Origin: Chrysopilus asiliformis
Taxonomy: Eukaryota; Arthropoda; Insecta; Diptera; Rhagionidae
Length of the DNA stretch: 64,000 nt
NCBI GenBank assembly: GCA_964034945.1
Contig: OZ035961.1
Span: 71,225,931-71,289,930, forward strand
Direction: 5' to 3'
Below the pieces are notes generated by a model. That model worked only from the letters and a program-made list of their open reading frames with translations. It made no database searches and was not told the origin of the DNA. Positions 28,368-39,530 of the stretch are shown here, one piece after another; positions within the stretch are counted from its first letter, which is position 1; the number at the start of each line of letters is the position of its first letter. The translations under genes and the position numbers were made by a program.

Positions 28368-30810
28368 GTTTTAGGTTCCCTTATGCCCTTTCTTTTGCTG
28401 TATTTCGCAAGTAGCCCAGACCCATACGAGCTGAGAATTTTAGAAAAGTGTTGGCCACATGAAAAAAAAAACGGAAAATTACAAGAAATTTTCAAAGCCA
28501 CTTTTCTTAAAAATGGAAAATTTTCCCACCTCAATTTTTTTATATGTTTTAGGCCTCCTCATGCCCTTTCTGTTGCCGGGTTTCGCAAGTAGCCCAGACC
28601 CGTACGAGCTGAGAATTTTAGAAGTGTTGGCAAAATGAAAAAAAAACGGAAAATTACAAGAAATTTTCAAAGTCACTTTTCTCGGAAATGGAAAATTTTC
28701 CTACCTCAATTTTGCCGTATTTCGCAAGTAGCTCAGACCCGTACGAGCTGAGAATTTGAGAAAGAATTGGTAAAAAATGGGGAAAATCGGATAACTCCTT
28801 CCCCCTTCCCGCTGAAAATTGAAGTTTTTGGCGATTTACATCAATAAAGTTTCAAAGAAAAAAGTGTTTAGAATACAATTCTACATAATTCGGCCATATA
28901 TCAAAATTCAATATGACCATTCTTTCTCCCCTTTTTTAATTTTTCAATTAAATTTCTGCCACTACGGGTTAGTTTTCGGTTCATAACACGAAAACTGTTT
29001 GAAATACTACCTTTATGTCTTCAAAAAAGTTGTAGAGAATTGTATTTAGCATCTAATAGTAAAAATTTGCATTAAAACAAGTAACCAAAAAAGGAGTTCT
29101 CTCGAATTTACCGAATATATTCCTCGCCGTGAAAAAATTTGTATGAAATTTTTTTCTCACGATACTTTTTTTGAAAATTTCAGACAATTTTCCTACATTT
29201 TGCTGTAAATAGTGTGTATCTACAATGAACAGGTCAAAAGATACAAATTTTTTCACGGCGAGGAATAGATTCGGTAAATTCGAGAGAACTTTTTTTTGGG
29301 GCAATTTTTCAAAAATCTGATAAATACCACCAAACTCCTATTTCTCCCCTTCAAAGCGGGTGCTTTGAGACCAAAAAATTCACTTCCGGTGAGGAGTTAT
29401 GCCACGCAAAAGGGGTACATGTACAAAAAAAAATTATCATAATTTTGAATTATAGTTCCCATGCTGCCATTATGAATGTGACTTCTGAAATTCCCCTCTT
29501 GACAACTAAAGAAATTCCCGCCAAAATGAAAATAAATTTGCAATTTTCCAAACTTTGAATGGAGGAAAATGCTTCGTTTTTATGCGTATCTATTTTGGAG
29601 GTATTTTCACGGAAAACAGGTAACAGATCTGTGAAGAAAACAGCCTGGGAACGACAAAAATCATGGAAAATCTGACGGTGGCCACAGAAGGGGAAATTAA
29701 TTTTTTAATTTTCCTATTTTCTTCCCATTTAATGGATAAAACTACATAGAAATTGGCATTTTCAAAGCGAATTTGCATTTTCAGATCAAATCCCACAATT
29801 TGATATAAAAATCTTTCGAAAAACTATAAAAACTTTTTGAATGAAATCAAGTTTGCATGAGGAGGCCTAAAACATATAAAAAAATTGAGGTGGGAAAATT
29901 TTCCATTTTTAAGAAAAGTGGCTTTGAAAATTTCTTGTAATTTTCCGTTTTTTTTTTTCATGTGGCCAACACTTTTCAAAAATTCTCAGCTCGTGCGGGT
30001 CTGGGCTACTTGCGAAATACAGCAAAAGAAAGGGCATAAGGGGACCTAAAACATATAAAAAAATTGAGGTGGGAAAATTTTCCATTTTCGAGAAAAGTGG
30101 CTTTGAAAATTTCTTGTAATTTTCCGTTTTTTTTTCACATAGCCAACACTTTTCAAAAATTCTCAGCTCGTGCGGGTCTGGGCTACTTGCGAAATACAGC
30201 AAAAGAAAGGGCATAAGGGGACCTAAAACATATAAAAAAATTGAGGTGGGAAGTTTTCCCATTTTCGGGAAAAATCATTTTGAGCCCTCTTAAATATCGA
30301 TTATTTTCGAGGGTTCAAACTTTTGCCCATATCTCAGCTCGTGAGGGGCCGAGCGATTTACGAAACCCAAGGAATTAACCGGCAGGAGAAGGGCTAAAAC
30401 ATAGTAAAAAATTAAGTTTGTACTATGTTTCGTTCTGCGGCTGTATACTTATCGATAACTTTTTTGGTTCCGATTCGTAATATTTTTCATTTTGGTCGCT
30501 TGCTGCGGCGCGCATAACGAGGCGGCGAACATTCGAATTAACTGACAGCAGCGGCGAGCATGGGAACTAAAAAACTTAGTGCCACGGTGTGTCAACTTAG
30601 AACAAAAAGTCGATTTTTCATTATAGTTCCGATTCCAAAAAACGACGGCGCACATGTCGCATGTGTTTTTCGCTTTTCAAGCATGAGGGCGCGCGTGTGG
30701 CATGTTTTCTCCGACTTGATCATGATTTGACGTTAGTTTTTTTTCTTCATTTTGGGGCACATTTTAATTCCGGTAATTTTTCAAGTATCCTTAAAAATAC
30801 CGATATTTTA

Positions 30811-31180
30811 GGAAGAATCAGAGAACGATTCGTTTGAGTGGGTAGAATTGAAGCAGTTGTACCTTGAAACCCGTTGTGAGCCATCAGTTTCGCCCAGAGA
30901 CTTCGCTGTCGGTTTTGCCCAAAGTTGTGACATTCTGTGCGGTTGGGGCGCATCACTGCCTAAAAATTTTCCACAGTGACTTACTGCTGAAAGGTATCTC
31001 CATTTATTTGCAGTTTTTGAGAAAATTTCATGGTGTATTTCTAGGTCACACAAACTACATTAACGATGTTTCTTGGGAGCCCGAGGGCGAATATTTAGCT
31101 TTAGTCAGTGAGGACCACACCTGCATACTTTTGCAGCCAGAGATGTGATTATTTGGGATCTGAGGAAGTCGAGGTAATGA
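30811..31180 (+). pseudogene. Nup37 (nucleoporin, WD40) gene fragment, non-functional
   Basis: Nup37 is a WD40 propeller of the Nup107-160 scaffold of the nuclear pore. Translation in segments recalls it: PETSLSVLPKVVTFC (about 30896-30940), then LKIFHSDLLLKG, then after a 51-bp GT..AG intron (about 30994-31046) GHTNYINDVSWEPEGEYLA and EDHTC, matching the family pattern ETxLDSLP..FCTSA..F.SDL..GHTDFIN..ASVSDDHTC. A further piece, RDVIIWDLRKSR (about 31142-31171, donor-like AGGTAATG after it), resembles a later family block joined directly, so internal exons are missing. The intron shows copying at DNA level. No start codon or complete propeller; non-functional. Family recognition is from memory of the motif pattern. 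Confidence 0.65.
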
Positions 31181-31193
31181 TCTCGGGATAGTC

Positions 31194-31412
31194 TTACTTT
31201 GCTGCAATAAATTTTAATTCCTCTTCCAGTCGTTCGAGACACTCGAGCATTCCATGAAGACGGAGGCAAAGTTGCCGCAAAATCAAGCCCCACTTAAGCT
31301 TTATGGTGGGCTTTGCTGGCACTATCGCCTTCCCTATATCGTAGCTGCGTTTGATTGTAAACTGCTTTTGGGACGACTCTGGTGCTCTAGCGCTTGGTTC
31401 GACCATAGACAA
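31194..31412 (-). CDS. Small ORF of unknown function with upstream TATA-like word
   Basis: 72 codons, beginning MSMVEPSARAPESSQKQFTI, ending with the Leu/Glu-rich helix MLECLERLEEELKFIAAK. TATATAA lies about 13 bp upstream of the ATG (31416-31426, read on the minus strand), in sequence that is repeated inverted at 34398-34448. It may be the first exon of another captured gene or part of the carrier element. No family was recognised. Confidence 0.3.
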   Translation of the reverse strand: MSMVEPSARAPESSQKQFTIKRSYDIGKAIVPAKPTIKLKWGLILRQLCLRLHGMLECLERLEEELKFIAAK

Positions 31413-33110
31413 ATTATATAAAGACTGTTTTTTCTAACAACTCAACTTAGTGCAAAACCGAAATTCAAAATAATACCCCATCGTGATGTAGCAGCTGCCG
31501 ACTAGCCACAAGCAGCCGTGGTGATCGCCTATACATGCCGCTGCTTCATTCGCCCTTCGCTGTTCACCATAGAGGGTGATTTTTACATATTTCTTTTTTT
31601 GCTTTAACTTCGTCAGTCTTTTGAAAAGTTATTCTGGCAATGCCAACTCTCATATGTACATATTTTTCTTTTGTTATTCGTATTGCCTTGTTAATTTTGT
31701 TTTTGTTTTCGTTATGTAGTTGTAAGTAGAGTAATACAAAACCAGAATTGCAGTGAACCAACACATTGCAGCTGGATTCACTACCCAGCAAGCCCGGGGT
31801 AAGCACTTTTTCAAATTCAAATTTGTGTTGGTGACCATGGCACTGTGTGTGTTATGTACATCGCCGCTGCCGCATGAAAAAATTAAAACAAAATCAAATG
31901 CACTGTTTTAACAGTGCAATAAAAAATAGTTAAGTGCGAACACGTTTTTTATCGCATATAAAAGAAAAAAATTCAACATCAAGGAGTAACAAAATAATGT
32001 CCTAAAATAAATAATTAAGTGTTTCTTTTAAAATAGTTTAGTTTTTAATTTTCAAACAATTTTTGGTGTGCATTTTCTTGGGAAAAAAGTGTTCGTTACT
32101 TCTAGTGCAGTACTTATATAAGTAATCCATGTAAGGAGTTCTGTAAGGCCTTATTTTCAGTACTTTTATAACGCCTTACAGAATGCCTTATAGAACTACT
32201 TTTGGAGAAGCGGACGGTGCAATTACATGTATTCACAGACACGAAGTATATAGCTGAATTTTTTCCCGGAGCCCTATCAAAGTTTCATTTGTAGTAAGCA
32301 TTACTTTGAGGCATTATTTCACTACTCTAAAAAGTACTTCTGTGTTTGCTGGGTATTTCATATTTGCCACGATTAAATACAATTCTCAATTCCAATACCT
32401 AGTTATAGACAAATCAACATTGTTTAACGCAGGCATAGTTTGCCTCTGTATAAAAAATAAAATGTGCAAAGTAGATTTAAGCCGTCAATGTATTTTTGTA
32501 TGCAATAAATTTCTTGAATCTTGAATCTTCATTCGCCCTTTGTTAAAAGCAGTTTTCGTTTCTAGTTCGTTTCTAGTTCGTTTCTAGTTCGTTTTATTCT
32601 CGTTGAATTCTTATGCATGCGACACGAAGCGGGGGCAAGTGTGTTTGGTGTTTTTTTTTGTGTGTTTGTATTTTGTGTGTGTGTTTTTTTGTGCGTGCGT
32701 ATTTTTTCCTTCCGCAGGTTTTCGATTTGAATATTTTGATTGCTAACAATAAATATGTGACATGACAAAATTTTTAGTTTGTGTGTTAATTCAAAATTTA
32801 TTTTGAACTTTAAACGTTAAAATAATCAGCAAACTAAAAATTTTATCTTGTTATATTTTGTTCATATTTTTAAATTGCTTTGAGAATGTAAGTTTCAAGT
32901 TTTATCAAATTTCCACAGAATTGTAGTTTGATAAAGCAAGTAAATGTATTTTATTTAAATAATTTAAAGTATGATTTAAACAATTCAAAAAAAAGATGTG
33001 AGCATTACATGACCTTCTTCTGCAATATTTAAAGTTTCCGAAAAAATATGTGAAAAATAATGTTTTTCAAATTATCTCATGAACCGTTAGAGATATGTAA
33101 AAACTTCATA

Positions 33111-33252
33111 GGCCTACCCTACACACGGCAACTTTAAGCGGCGACTTTTCTTAAGTATAGGCGAGAGAAGTGAGGGGCCACCGCTTCCCTCACTTCTCTC
33201 GCCTATACTTTAGAAAAGTCGCCGCTTAAAGTTGCCGCGTGTAGGGTAGGCC
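33111..33252. mobile_element. Hairpin MITE, ~64-bp arms
   Basis: GGCCTACCCTACACACGGCA at the left is mirrored by the right end with few mismatches; the loop is only about 13 bp. Flanked by ATA on each side. Confidence 0.85.
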
Positions 33253-33410
33253 ATACTCGACTTGAATGGAGCTTGAAAGTCACCTTTGTTTTTTTTAACT
33301 TTTTTCATTTGGATGTAGTTAGAGACCTAAAAAAAAGATACCCGTATTTTTTTGTTTCGTGGAATAAATTCCAGTAGGCGGAGAGGAGGGGGTCAAAGTC
33401 GGCGAAAACT

Positions 33411-34020
33411 CGAAATCACAAAAACTTTAAAAATTTGTAACGGTTAACCGATTGAGATGATATTGAACATTTTGGAAAGGTAATTTCTTGTGAAAAAAAA
33501 TTTTTTTTTTACTTCCTCTCCCTCCCCCTAACTTTCATATTGTAAAATTTAATTTAGTGACGAAATTTAAAATATCTCAAGAAAAACAGCAACAACTTCA
33601 AAGAAGGTTTAAAAGTGTCAAAATACTTCCAGAAACTCAAAATTTTCACAGATTTATTCCAGACGGAAACTTTCTCAAAGAAAAAAAAAACGTTTTCTTT
33701 TAAATGAATTTCTAATTAATTTTAAACTTCTAAATCTTCTGAGTTAATATTATGTACAGAAAACATAAAAACCAATCGAAAATCAGTGAAATATATACAA
33801 TTTTCTTGTATTCGATTTTTTTTGATTTTTTTTTAAATAACGCATTTACTCCCAAATTTTATATATACTGTCACTAAATTGAATTTTACAATATGACGGT
33901 GAAGGGGAGGGAGAGGAAGTCAAAAAATATTTTTTGTGACAAGAAATTACCTTTCGAAAATGTTCAATATCATTTCAATCGGTTAAGCCGTTACAATTTT
34001 TTAAAGTTTTTGTGATTCCC
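33411..34020. repeat. Inverted repeat, ~150-bp arms, ~310-bp spacer
   Basis: The left arm (about 33411-33560) includes CTTCCTCTCCCTCCCC and ATTGTAAAATT; the right arm (about 33869-34020) carries the mirror images with a few changes. Outer limits are blurred by AT-rich sequence. Confidence 0.7.
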
Positions 34021-34772
34021 TAACAATATCCAATCGAACAAAGTTAAGAAATCGAATTTAACTGTAAACGAGAGTATGAGTTGAGGTGGAGTTCACCTAA
34101 AATTAAAAATGTAGGCAATATTATTTCCTTTAATTTTGATTATATGCATTTTTTCTCGCAAGCGCAGTGTTCGAGAAATTTGTATTTAAGAAAAATTGTA
34201 TGGGAGGTAACCGTTGTAGCTAGCGGTACTTTCCCAAAAGTTGATAGAAAACTACGATTTCGGTAAAACTTCGTGTTGATCGGAGAGTTTGAAAATGAAT
34301 TGAATGTTTTTCTTCGGCCAAGCGACATGCTCCGCTGCTCGTGTGCGCTGCCAACCGCATGCATATCTGCTGCTTTGGGGGATTATTTTTCAAAGCTGAG
34401 TTGTTAGAGAAAAACAGTCTTTATATAATTTGTTTATGGTTCGACACATTTGCCTTGTCCCTCGTCTTCACTGCTACTGCAGTAATGTGATATTTATATC
34501 TATTTAAAGATATATTGGAATTTAAAATAAAAAAAAATTAAAAGATATTGGTTTTTTATTGTTTTTTCAAATTTTAATTGGATTTTCTAGCGAGAAAAAT
34601 GTATCAAGGGCACAAACCAAGTTTAGCACAGGTTAGAACTACCCAATACACAAACCAAAGTAGTTACGATTCCATTAACTGGAAAACCGAGCGTGGCAGT
34701 CGATATGCGAAAGTCAGTATATATTATCTATGCTTAGTGCTAACTAGTTAATGCTAACTTCACGGCAGTCAT

Positions 34773-35617
34773 TAAACTTGTTATCTTTCCAAAACATATT
34801 CTCTTATAGGTTTTGCAAGTTCCTTTTTTGGTCACGGCGCCACGTATTTTGTACACGCAAAAGTTCCTTTTTTAGCCACGGCAAACATTTTATTCTTCTT
34901 CTAAGATTCAAACCATTGAAGATCCCAATCAATTGCAAAAATCCCTTTTTACAAGACGCAAACCAGAATTTTCAAAACCTACAAATGTTTTTGAAGACAA
35001 AAAAACCTATAAATTTAAATTCGAATGTTAACAATATTTGACTAAATTAAGAAAGGATATTGTTTGAATAAATTAAGCATTACAATGCAAGCGTGGAACA
35101 AATTGAGTTAAATGCAGGTTTTCAGTGAAATTCGACTTTTGTCGGGTTTCAAGTGACAATTTTGCTTAAATGTGCCAAATATATGGCTTATTAGGTAAAA
35201 TACTTTCACGCCACGGAAGGCTTTCAGCGCATGATAAAATTTGCAAAGAGTTAATTCACGGTTAAGTGATGGTTAACCTCTAATTTGTTATTTTCGGGGC
35301 GTTTTTCACAAGTTTTTGTATGAAATGCAGTGCCGTTGTCCATTATCGTTGCCTTCTCCTCCTCTCAACATTGGTGACGTTTTTTATAGACTTCATTAGT
35401 GATATATAAGTTTCTTTAAATTTTGAATTTTTTTTAGTGAATTACGATACTCGGTTTTTCCGCTATTGTGTGATTTCTTATCAAATGTAGACCATTATTT
35501 CTTGTTGCCTTAAATTTGGAATTCAAAACAAAATTGTTAATTCGAAACTCATTCCACAACTCATTTGACAACTTATGTATCGGAAAGTCACGTAAGACTA
35601 TATTTCATAAATGCTGT
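34773..35617. other. No feature recognised
   Basis: Between the foldback element and the hAT nest. It holds two TTCCTTTTTNG.CACGGC-like phrases (34818 and 34862) that may be a short duplication. Confidence 0.4.
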
Positions 35618-35628
35618 ATTGTATACAG

Positions 35629-36387
35629 CAGGCCTGGGCACCATGTATGTAGTGATTTACTATTTGTCAAAGAAATTTTATGTTTCTTCATATACTATAA
35701 CACAAAATGAGAAAACGCATCTTTTTCATTTTTTACGCTCTTTCGCTTTTGATGGAGATGTTTAGGAACAGTGGACTACACAATTTATCATGATGCGATT
35801 ACAAAAAAATAATAAGTTCCGTTGTGCAAAAAAACTTGTGGGGACGTATTTCCGGTTCTGGGCTTCGTAAAAACATGCGCTAAATTGCATTATGTTACCT
35901 GATAGGACAGCTGTTGTAATGGCGTTCTAGATTGAATTTTTTATTCGACATGTAACTGCAAACTAGACATTGACGGTTATCATTATTTGTGGTTATTAAA
36001 TATTTGTTTTCCCAATCACACGACATAGTATTTGAATTTGAATATGAGCGTTGCATAATGGAAAATTAAAATTAAAAAAATCGAATTTGTGAAAAAAATT
36101 CGTACGTCAGTGTACTTTGGGAAGCAATTAGGGTTTTGGGGAGCAAATATATACATCCGTACGCATCAACAACAGAAATTATACTGAATGACTGTCGTAG
36201 GCTCGCTCCATCGATTGTTAGTCAATCGTTTGATTTCGGCTGCCGAAGTGGCCGTCGTCTACTAACACGTATTATTGCGTTGGAGAGTCGAGTAAAAATG
36301 TTCATACATTGATTGTATTCTCGTAAAATTTGAATAAAAATGTTATCGTTGTGAGGAGCCAGACGAGCCAAGGAGTGCCCAGGCTTG
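35629..36387. mobile_element. hAT-type element nested at the edge of the previous one, duplication GTATACAG
   Basis: The ends CAGGCCTGGGCAC and GTGCCCAGGCTTG are mirrored. GTATACAG occurs at 35621-35628 and 36388-36395. The right copy supplies the CAG of the older element, so this one arrived later. 759 bp, non-coding. Confidence 0.8.
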
Positions 36388-36691
36388 GTATACAGGGATC
36401 CCGTTTACACTACTATCGTAGTTTTACACTACTATTTCGACATAATTTGACCTAACACTACTTACACTACTGAAAAACTCAAAACACTACCTTTTTCGCC
36501 CTATAAAAAACGTGCTACAAAGAAAGTTAATTTCTAGATTTGAAAAGTTCATTTATCTGGGGAAAATTTAAAAAATATGTAATATGTAATCATTCAGACT
36601 CTTTACCTAAAATATTTAAGTACTTTAGGGATTCCCTATGAAAAAGTGACTGACTAACCGCACTCAATTCTTGAACTAAAGGGACATATAA

Positions 36692-37210
36692 TACTTAGGC
36701 TAATAATAAAATGGAAGTATTTGTACAGATTAGGAAATTATTAATGAGGAATATCTTGATCAAAACCTCGATCAAAAATCCAATAAAAAATTGGTTGAAA
36801 AAATGAAGATAAATAAGACCAAAGTGGTATAAAAATAATTTAAATAAAAAATGAACTTAAAAACTGTTTTATTCACATAGATTTGAAATATTGGTCAATT
36901 CAAAGAACTCAACATGTTTAATATTTTCGCCTTGACGTTGGTTTGTAAAACCGTCTTCTGGTGTAATTTCTCTCATATCGCCATTGTCATCCACCTCCTC
37001 TATGTTTTAAGGAAGCTTAATATTGTATTTCCTGCGTTGAAGTCATTTTTAAACATCAAAATAACTTCAACAATGTGAATTCCCAAACGTCAAACACTAA
37101 AAAATTCACAATAGCGATTGCTTGAACGATGAACCTTACGCAATACCAAATTGTTTTTCGATCGTTCCGGCCAACGATGGTCGATCGAATAGATATCGAT
37201 AACCGCAATA
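36692..37210. mobile_element. Truncated copy of the 40665-41367 element
   Basis: Matches 40858-41367 nearly base for base, ending CAATA then GGCCCC like the other copy; the left ~190 bp are absent. Confidence 0.75.
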
Positions 37211-38287
37211 GGCCCCTTAATTCCTTCCTTTAATTTTAATTTAAAAAAAAAATTCGATTTTTGTACTAATATAAAACATTAGACGGTAACATTCAAAATG
37301 TGTTGTCTCAATAAAACTCTAAATGATTGTTAAAAAAGTTGACACTACTGAAATCCCTCTGACACTACTATTTTTCGATCAGTAACACTCCGCTTTTCTC
37401 TTTTGGGGTGGGAACCCTGATTGTATATAACGCTTTTGTGTAAAAATTTCAAGTCTCTAATTAAAATCGTTCCAGTGAGATCTGGACTAATGGAATATGT
37501 AAAATAAAAGAAGCCTTAAACTTGTCGATTTAAATATAACGTAAATAGTAAAGGAGATCAAAAGCTAATGAATTCCGGGAATAGCAAGAACAACCGGAAT
37601 AATAATAACAGAATTAAAATCAATATCATATGATATATATCGATTATAGTAATAGGTTTCAGTGAAGGTTTCAGTGAAATCATTCTTTCAACATCAAATT
37701 AGTTACATCTGACCTTTGATTCAATAGAGAGACATTGTCATCATTAACCTTCATTCGATTGACCTGTAATGTTATTTGTTGCAATGTTTTTTATTATCCC
37801 CAAGACATTAATTAAATGAAGAGATCATTAAGCGTCAGAATGATGAAGAAATATTTGAAGTCATCGTTATGAAATTTAGAGAGAATGAAATGTTAACTAT
37901 AGTCTTATTATTTATTTTATACAGCTGGCAAGAGAACCAGCTAATAGTTTAGGCGCTTCTCAGCAGCCCGAATATTAGACAAGGCAAAGGTACTAAGCCG
38001 AACTTACCAGGCTGGTACCTTATTGCCGAGGAGAAGTAACAAGCAGTTTTACTTTTTCAGTCTAAATGAAAATAACTTCTGATTTTATTTCATATGTTAC
38101 AATTTCTTTTATAGCTAATTAATGCTAACTAAGCTATTTAAGTTCATCGGTCTTTTCAACATTTATATTATGCTTTTTGGTTAATAATCAATTATGATTG
38201 AAGTCCGAAGTGTTTCAATCATAATTGCTGCGTTGCATATTTATGAATCATATATTTGGTTTTTCATTGTTTGTGGCTATGCTTATA

Positions 38288-39353
38288 CAGTAATCCCTCG
38301 AACTGCGCTGTAGATACGTTCCACAAAAAGAGCGCGCACTGCGAAACCGCGCACTGTGAACCCTACTTTGTATGAAATATTGGGGTTAGGTCCCAAATAT
38401 TAGAAAAATTCCAAAAAAAAAATAGAAAAAAGTTTGTATTTAAGGACATAGTTAAAGTAATACAAAGATATGATATGTATTACTAATCTTTTTGAAAAAT
38501 TAGTGATTGATTACCCGATTTTTGTTCTTCATTATGCATTTCTACGTATGGGGCTAAAGCGGTTGTCAAATTTCACCGAAATTTTAAGGCACGCTCCATA
38601 TCAGGGTCCATATTAAGAGCTTCTTATTAAAGTTGACTACCAAGCATTAAAAAATTTGTCAGTTTTTCGTGCGTAAGGTTTTTCTTTCTTATAATCTCTA
38701 TAACTTCACTTTCATCATTTTCGTCGTTATAATTATCGTCAAACTATGTCAAAATATCGTCAGCAGTCATATTTTTTTCATTACTTGCAAGGACTTCCAT
38801 GATATCTTTTGACTGTAAGTCTTCAAATCCGGCCCCACCAATTGTTCTACCTACCCAAGAAACAATTTGTTATCGTGGTTACAAAAAAACCTTCAATTTA
38901 GGTGACATTTTGGTTACATTTTAGACGGTTTCCGAATAAACCCGCCAAAAACGGTTATTGTGAAACCAGCTTCTAAATAGGGTTTCTGAAACGTTTCTGA
39001 AAGGTTACAGAAACCGAATGTGAAACTTTTGAGTTTTGTTACCATGGTTTCAAAGACGTTTCTTAACCGGAATGTAACCTCAAATTGTTACTTGGGTAAT
39101 GTCACAATTTCCACTATATATAAGCGCGAAATTACCAAATATGTACGAAGATACCAAATTACCAGCTGATTCCTTCTTGTCGGGGATTCACCAAAATATA
39201 TGTTCAGAACATGTTTTTTAAACGGAAATTATAAAAAAAACCGCGCAGCTGCGAAATTTTTATCGCGCAGTTCGAAATTTTGGTATTAAAAACTTAACCG
39301 CGCAGTTGCGAAACCGCGCAGTCCGAAACCGCGCAGTTCGAGGGATTACTGTA
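38288..39353. mobile_element. pogo/Tigger-like element with TA duplication
   Basis: The ends CAGTAATCCCTCGAACTGCG and mirror, with subterminal CCGCGCA(G/C)T(G/T)CGAA repeats, flanked by TA. The interior on the minus strand looks like decayed transposase. It interrupts the 412-like LTR and is itself interrupted at 38864-39098. Confidence 0.75.
38864..39098. mobile_element. Nested MITE with TA duplication
   Basis: CCCAAGAAACAATTTG is mirrored by CAAATTGTTACTTGGG with one mismatch; TA lies on each side. 235 bp. Confidence 0.75.
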
Positions 39354-39530
39354 TTTATGCTTACGTGCTAATTATCTTGAAAAGTGTACTTCTTATGTTA
39401 TTGTTTACATTTCTATATTCTTATGTTATTGTTTACAATTCTATAAATCTATATGCACTACACCTTTCCCCTTTAAAAAAAAAATTTATTTTATATAAAA
39501 AAAAAGAAAATTTTTATAAACTATATTAAT

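Larger units (their letters stand above)
31391..34450. repeat. Inverted repeat pair (~55-bp arms) inside the insertion
   Basis: Sequence at 31391-31448 (CAAATTATATAAAGACTGTT and AACAACTCA) recurs inverted at 34400-34450. It could be the ends of a nested element of about 3 kb, or a palindromic promoter region. Confidence 0.6.
30583..34732. mobile_element. 4.15-kb insertion in the foldback right arm, 8-bp duplication CTTAGTGC
   Basis: CTTAGTGC occurs at 30575-30582 and 34733-34740, and joining these restores the mirror of the left arm, so the segment between them is an insertion. The ends (CACGGTGTGTC.. and, inverted, CATAGATAATA..) do not match well beyond CA. The 8-bp duplication suggests hAT or P type, but no transposase was found. 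The segment carries a Nup37 fragment, a small minus-strand ORF with a TATA-like upstream word, and three nested inverted repeats. Confidence 0.65.
27606..34772. mobile_element. Foldback-like element with long inverted arms, later split by a 4.15-kb insertion
   Basis: About 1 kb of left arm (27606 on) is mirrored by 29860-30582, and the outermost ~40 bases of the right arm reappear at 34733-34772 (TTAGTGCTAACTAGTTAATG). Each arm has a unique outer ~390 bp then ~178-bp tandem subrepeats sharing CCCACCTCAATTTTTTTATA, 'ccagaccc' and 'gctgagaatttt'. The core (about 28800-29850) holds a further hairpin (29086-29300). Long subrepeat-built inverted arms are the mark of Foldback (FB) elements. No FB-type coding region was seen. 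Confidence 0.7.
35626..37419. mobile_element. hAT-type element with 8-bp duplication ATTGTATA, itself interrupted
   Basis: Begins CAG (35626-35628), is interrupted by another hAT element, and continues GGATCCCGTTTACACTACTA at 36396, ending GGTGGGAACCCTG at 37419. Ends CAGGGATCCC / GGGAACCCTG are mirrored and the 8-bp ATTGTATA is found at 35618-35625 and 37420-37427. 'acactact' words are enriched near both ends. An internal part (36692-37210) is shared with the element at 40665-41367. No intact transposase. Confidence 0.8.
37926..39457 (-). repeat. 3' LTR of the 412-like element, split by a pogo-like insertion
   Basis: Next to the polypurine tract AAAGGGGAAAGGTGTAG (read on the minus strand, 39458-39474) the LTR begins TGCATATAG. 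It is interrupted by 38288-39353 and continues to about 37926, where TGGCAAG may be the terminal TG..CA. No matching 5' LTR was found near 46 kb, so the far limit is uncertain. Confidence 0.5.

Noticed and set aside
28186..28592. Overlapping small ORFs in both strands of the foldback arms
   Set aside because: Repeated in each subrepeat and on both strands; explained by repeat structure.
30583..34732. Assignment of the 4.15-kb insertion to the P or hAT superfamily
   Set aside because: Only the 8-bp duplication supports it; the ends are not mirrored and no transposase was found.
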